From Rapana venosa (Eukaryota; Mollusca; Gastropoda; Neogastropoda; Muricidae), in NCBI GenBank assembly GCA_028751875.1, contig CM054167.1:21392556-21456555 (forward strand): a stretch of DNA of 64,000 bases, read 5' to 3'. Position numbers and translations under genes: made by a program. The notes under the pieces are model-generated. The model saw nothing but the letters and a program-made list of their open reading frames with translations. It ran no database searches and was not told the DNA's origin. Every line of letters begins with the position of its first letter. Position 1 is the stretch's first letter. Of this stretch, positions 61,876 through 64,000 are shown piece after piece.

Positions 61876-61889
61876 CTGGTGACATGACG

Positions 61890-62280
61890 GATCACCACAC
61901 ACAATCAAGACTCTTCACAAAGTAAACCCTGAGGTTCTGCGTTCCATTCCCAGCCTCGCCCTTTCTTCCCAGTTTGATGGGAAAATCAAACTGAATGTCA
62001 AAAAGTCCTCCTGGATGAGACTATAAACTGACGGGCCCTGTGTGCGAACGCATACAGAACATCTTGCACACTTGTTCAAAACCTGTTCCGCCATTTTGTG
62101 CCAGTAGGAACGGATGGAAAAAAAACAAAAAACCCCAAAACAACCCGCATGCACACAGGTGTCATGTTTAGACACCATCCTGGAAGTCAGAATGCAGCTA
62201 CCTAAATGGTGGCGGAAAAATGGTTGCATGCGCAGAAATCTCACCATTGGTGAACCTCAGAGCTCTAGCTGAGGAAAAAA
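61890..62280 (+). mobile_element. SINE, head truncated
   Basis: GTAAACCCTGAGGTTCTGCG, GATGAGACTATAAACTGACG and a closing GAGCTCTAGCTGAGGAA. Confidence 0.75.
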
Positions 62281-62342
62281 CCCACACCAAACAAACACAA
62301 AAAAAAGAAGAAAAGCTACATAAAGTTTCAGCCCAAGGAACC

Positions 62343-63020
62343 TTAACCACTAGACTGCCCCACCCCAGAAATTTTCCAGGGCTAAACGTGCACCCTATAT
62401 GCCTATAACCCGGAAAATTTCCGGGGTGTCAAACCGAAGTAAACAAGCCAGCTTCCTTGACTACAGTTAAAGGGAAAGAACTCCAAAATTAGTGGAGATC
62501 ACTCTCCTGTTTCTTGGCAACATCTAGCTGCAAAATTCGTGGCAAAAATGAGCTCGTATTTTGTGTTTTTATGCATGACTGCTTAGGCAGTTCTTGTTCA
62601 AAATGGCTGACACTTATTGTTGAAGGTATCAATAACTTTACACAGTGGAAAAAGTGGCAAATAAAACTTTAGATTTACCTGACAGTGATGAAAACGATTG
62701 TGTATGATTCAGGAGATTGTGCATTAAAAAAAAAAAGAATGAGATTTGGCCTGGACTAATGTTTGACGTTATTGAGATGGAGGGTACTCAGAATGAAAGT
62801 GGTGATGAGGAAAGTGTATTTTTTGTCAATTTTTTACATTTAAAATATATTTTTGCATTTAAATATCACGCTACAATATATATACTGTCATTGGGTAGAC
62901 TATCACGATTATTCATGTAGTAATTTCTGAGTAAGAGGAATATGAACATAGCAAGTGGTACATACGAATTTTATTCCCCGGCATATAGGGTGCACTTGCA
63001 CTGGGCAGTTAAGAGGTTAA
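62343..63020. mobile_element. TTAA-flanked non-autonomous DNA element (piggyBac-like)
   Basis: About 678 bp bounded by TTAA. Ends: CCACTAGACTGCCC, and in reverse CCTCTTAACTGCCC. It shares the GAAAGAACTCCAAAATTAGT, AGTGGAGATCACTCTCCTGT and CCGGCATATAGGG blocks with 29026-29750. Confidence 0.8.
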
Positions 63021-63271
63021 AGCCAACACAATAATCACACAGTAACAAACAAAACAACAATTAACTGAATAATGAAAAAAAACCAAACAAACCCAAACTC
63101 TAGATAAGTTGGACTGCAGAAGGTTTTCAGAGATGAGCCCCCTTGTAGCAATAGTTTTGGTCTTTAACTACTTACACTCCAGAAAAATGTTCATATATTC
63201 CACATCAATTTGATACACACAGTCGTAGCGAAAATCACACACAGATGTATCTAACCATCCAAAATAAAAGG

Positions 63272-63594
63272 CGATGGGGATGCTGGGGGGTCTGTTGGTA
63301 TAAATAGCATCCCCACCTTCTGGAAATTCTGTGCTAGGAATTCCCTCTTTTCTATCCCTCTCTTTGTTTCTGCCTTGTTCCTTGTCTTCCAATCACACCC
63401 TTGTTAGCTATTTTCTGTCTTCTTGGTCCATTCTCCTGCCTTTATTTCCAGAAGGACTTAACAGATAAAAATTCTCATCCATGCTGAAGTCAGATGCGAT
63501 GGGCCTGACAGGTCAAGTGCTTAAATGGTAGTGCAATGCATTTTTGCTCATATGACAGACTACAACAGTTGCTGTCTGAGCGTTCAATGAAGAA
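63272..63594 (+). mobile_element. GAA-tailed SINE-like element (B family)
   Basis: GCGATGGGGATGCTGGGGGG to GTTGCTGTCTGAGCGTTCAA and GAAGAAGAAA. Confidence 0.8.
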
Positions 63595-63599
63595 GAAAT

Positions 63600-64000
63600 A
63601 AAATTAAAGCTAACTACCAAAGGTACAATGAAGTGACACCTAACCATCAAAAAAAAAAAAGGGAACCTCTACCACCACAGGTACAATGAAGTGAGATTTA
63701 GCCATTCTTAAATAAATGAATAAAAACTTCAACCATCATGAGAAGAATGAAGAGAGATTTAACCGTCCTAAAATACAGAAAACTTCAACATCATGGGTAC
63801 ATTGAAGTGATATCTAACCATCCTTAAATAAATTTTAAAAACTCAACCATCATGGGTACAATGAAGTGAGATTTAACCATCCTTAAATAAATAAAAAAAA
63901 CCCTCAACCATCATGGGTACAATGAAGTGATATCTAACCATCCTTAAATAAATTTTAAAACCTCAACCATCATGAGTACAATGAAGTGAGATTTAACTGT
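63600..64000. repeat. About 60-bp tandem repeat running off the window
   Basis: About six units of CAACCATCATGGGTACAATG, AAGTGAGATTTAACCATCCT and TAAATAAAT. A related TCTAACCATCCAAAATAAAA lies on the other side of the B element at 63250, so that element may sit inside the array. Confidence 0.9.

Noticed and set aside
61399..61887. Thr/His-rich plus-strand frame
   Set aside because: It is antisense to exon 1 and the CA microsatellite; the minus-strand Ig coding explains the conserved part.
63160..63262. Possible upstream exon on the minus strand (VCDFRYDCVYQIDVEYMNIF) with a strong GTAAGTAG donor in phase 1
   Set aside because: Phase fits exon 1, but the peptide lacks an Ig end (no D.G.Y.C motif) and the left side resembles the 63600-64000 tandem unit interrupted by a SINE. 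Not enough to call.

Overview
The window is animal nuclear DNA, not bacterial. It holds small exons with consensus splice sites in long repeat-rich introns, many tRNA-headed SINEs, non-LTR retrotransposon tails, TTAA-flanked DNA elements, minisatellites and long C/G homopolymers. The SINE tails (AGCGCTATATAAATTCCA followed by ATT repeats) and the repeat mix suggest a lophotrochozoan, most likely a gastropod mollusc. That is an inference from repeat style only.

One protein-coding gene was found. It runs right to left on the minus strand from beyond the right half of the window (first exon seen at 61875) to a stop codon at 13394. I assembled 22 exons; their reading phases agree at every junction and give 1057 codons plus a stop. 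The product is the C-terminal part of a type I membrane receptor: three Ig domains, five fibronectin type III (FN3) domains, a proline/glutamine-rich stalk, one transmembrane helix (34054-34125) and a cytoplasmic tail of about 200 residues with an 18-residue polyglutamine tract and a C-terminal -TVL that fits a class I PDZ ligand. Order and spacing resemble the DCC/neogenin/protogenin (IGDCC) receptors, but the exact orthologue is not settled. The signal peptide and any further N-terminal domains lie outside the window. Every extracellular domain is coded by exons whose summed length is a multiple of three and which begin and end in phase 1, so each is a symmetric 1-1 module.

Layout: 1-505 nothing recognised; 506-2396 an 18-bp satellite with a 518-bp higher-order duplication; 2397-13393 3' flank and probable 3' UTR with scattered SINEs; 13394-13564 last exon; 13565-24987 last intron with a 2.5-kb 32-bp minisatellite and many SINEs; 24988-34274 cytoplasmic-tail and transmembrane exons separated by minisatellites; 38115-53287 the FN3 exons; 54517-61875 the Ig exons; 61876-64000 upstream intron with SINEs, a TTAA element and a 60-bp tandem repeat at the edge.

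The most interesting signals are where repeats meet splice sites. (1) Upstream of the second FN3-4 acceptor exon, about 13 tandem units each carry a copy of the 3' splice site plus the start of that exon, including a diverged WYDIRV version of its WYDVRV coding. (2) A short retrotransposon tail landed exactly on the acceptor of the polyglutamine exon, and its 12-bp target-site duplication copied the acceptor. (3) A SINE family carries a 5S rRNA-like promoter region behind a tRNA-like head. (4) Two TTAA-flanked elements are present, one of them precisely interrupting a SINE. No CRISPR, operon, rRNA or functional tRNA gene was seen.
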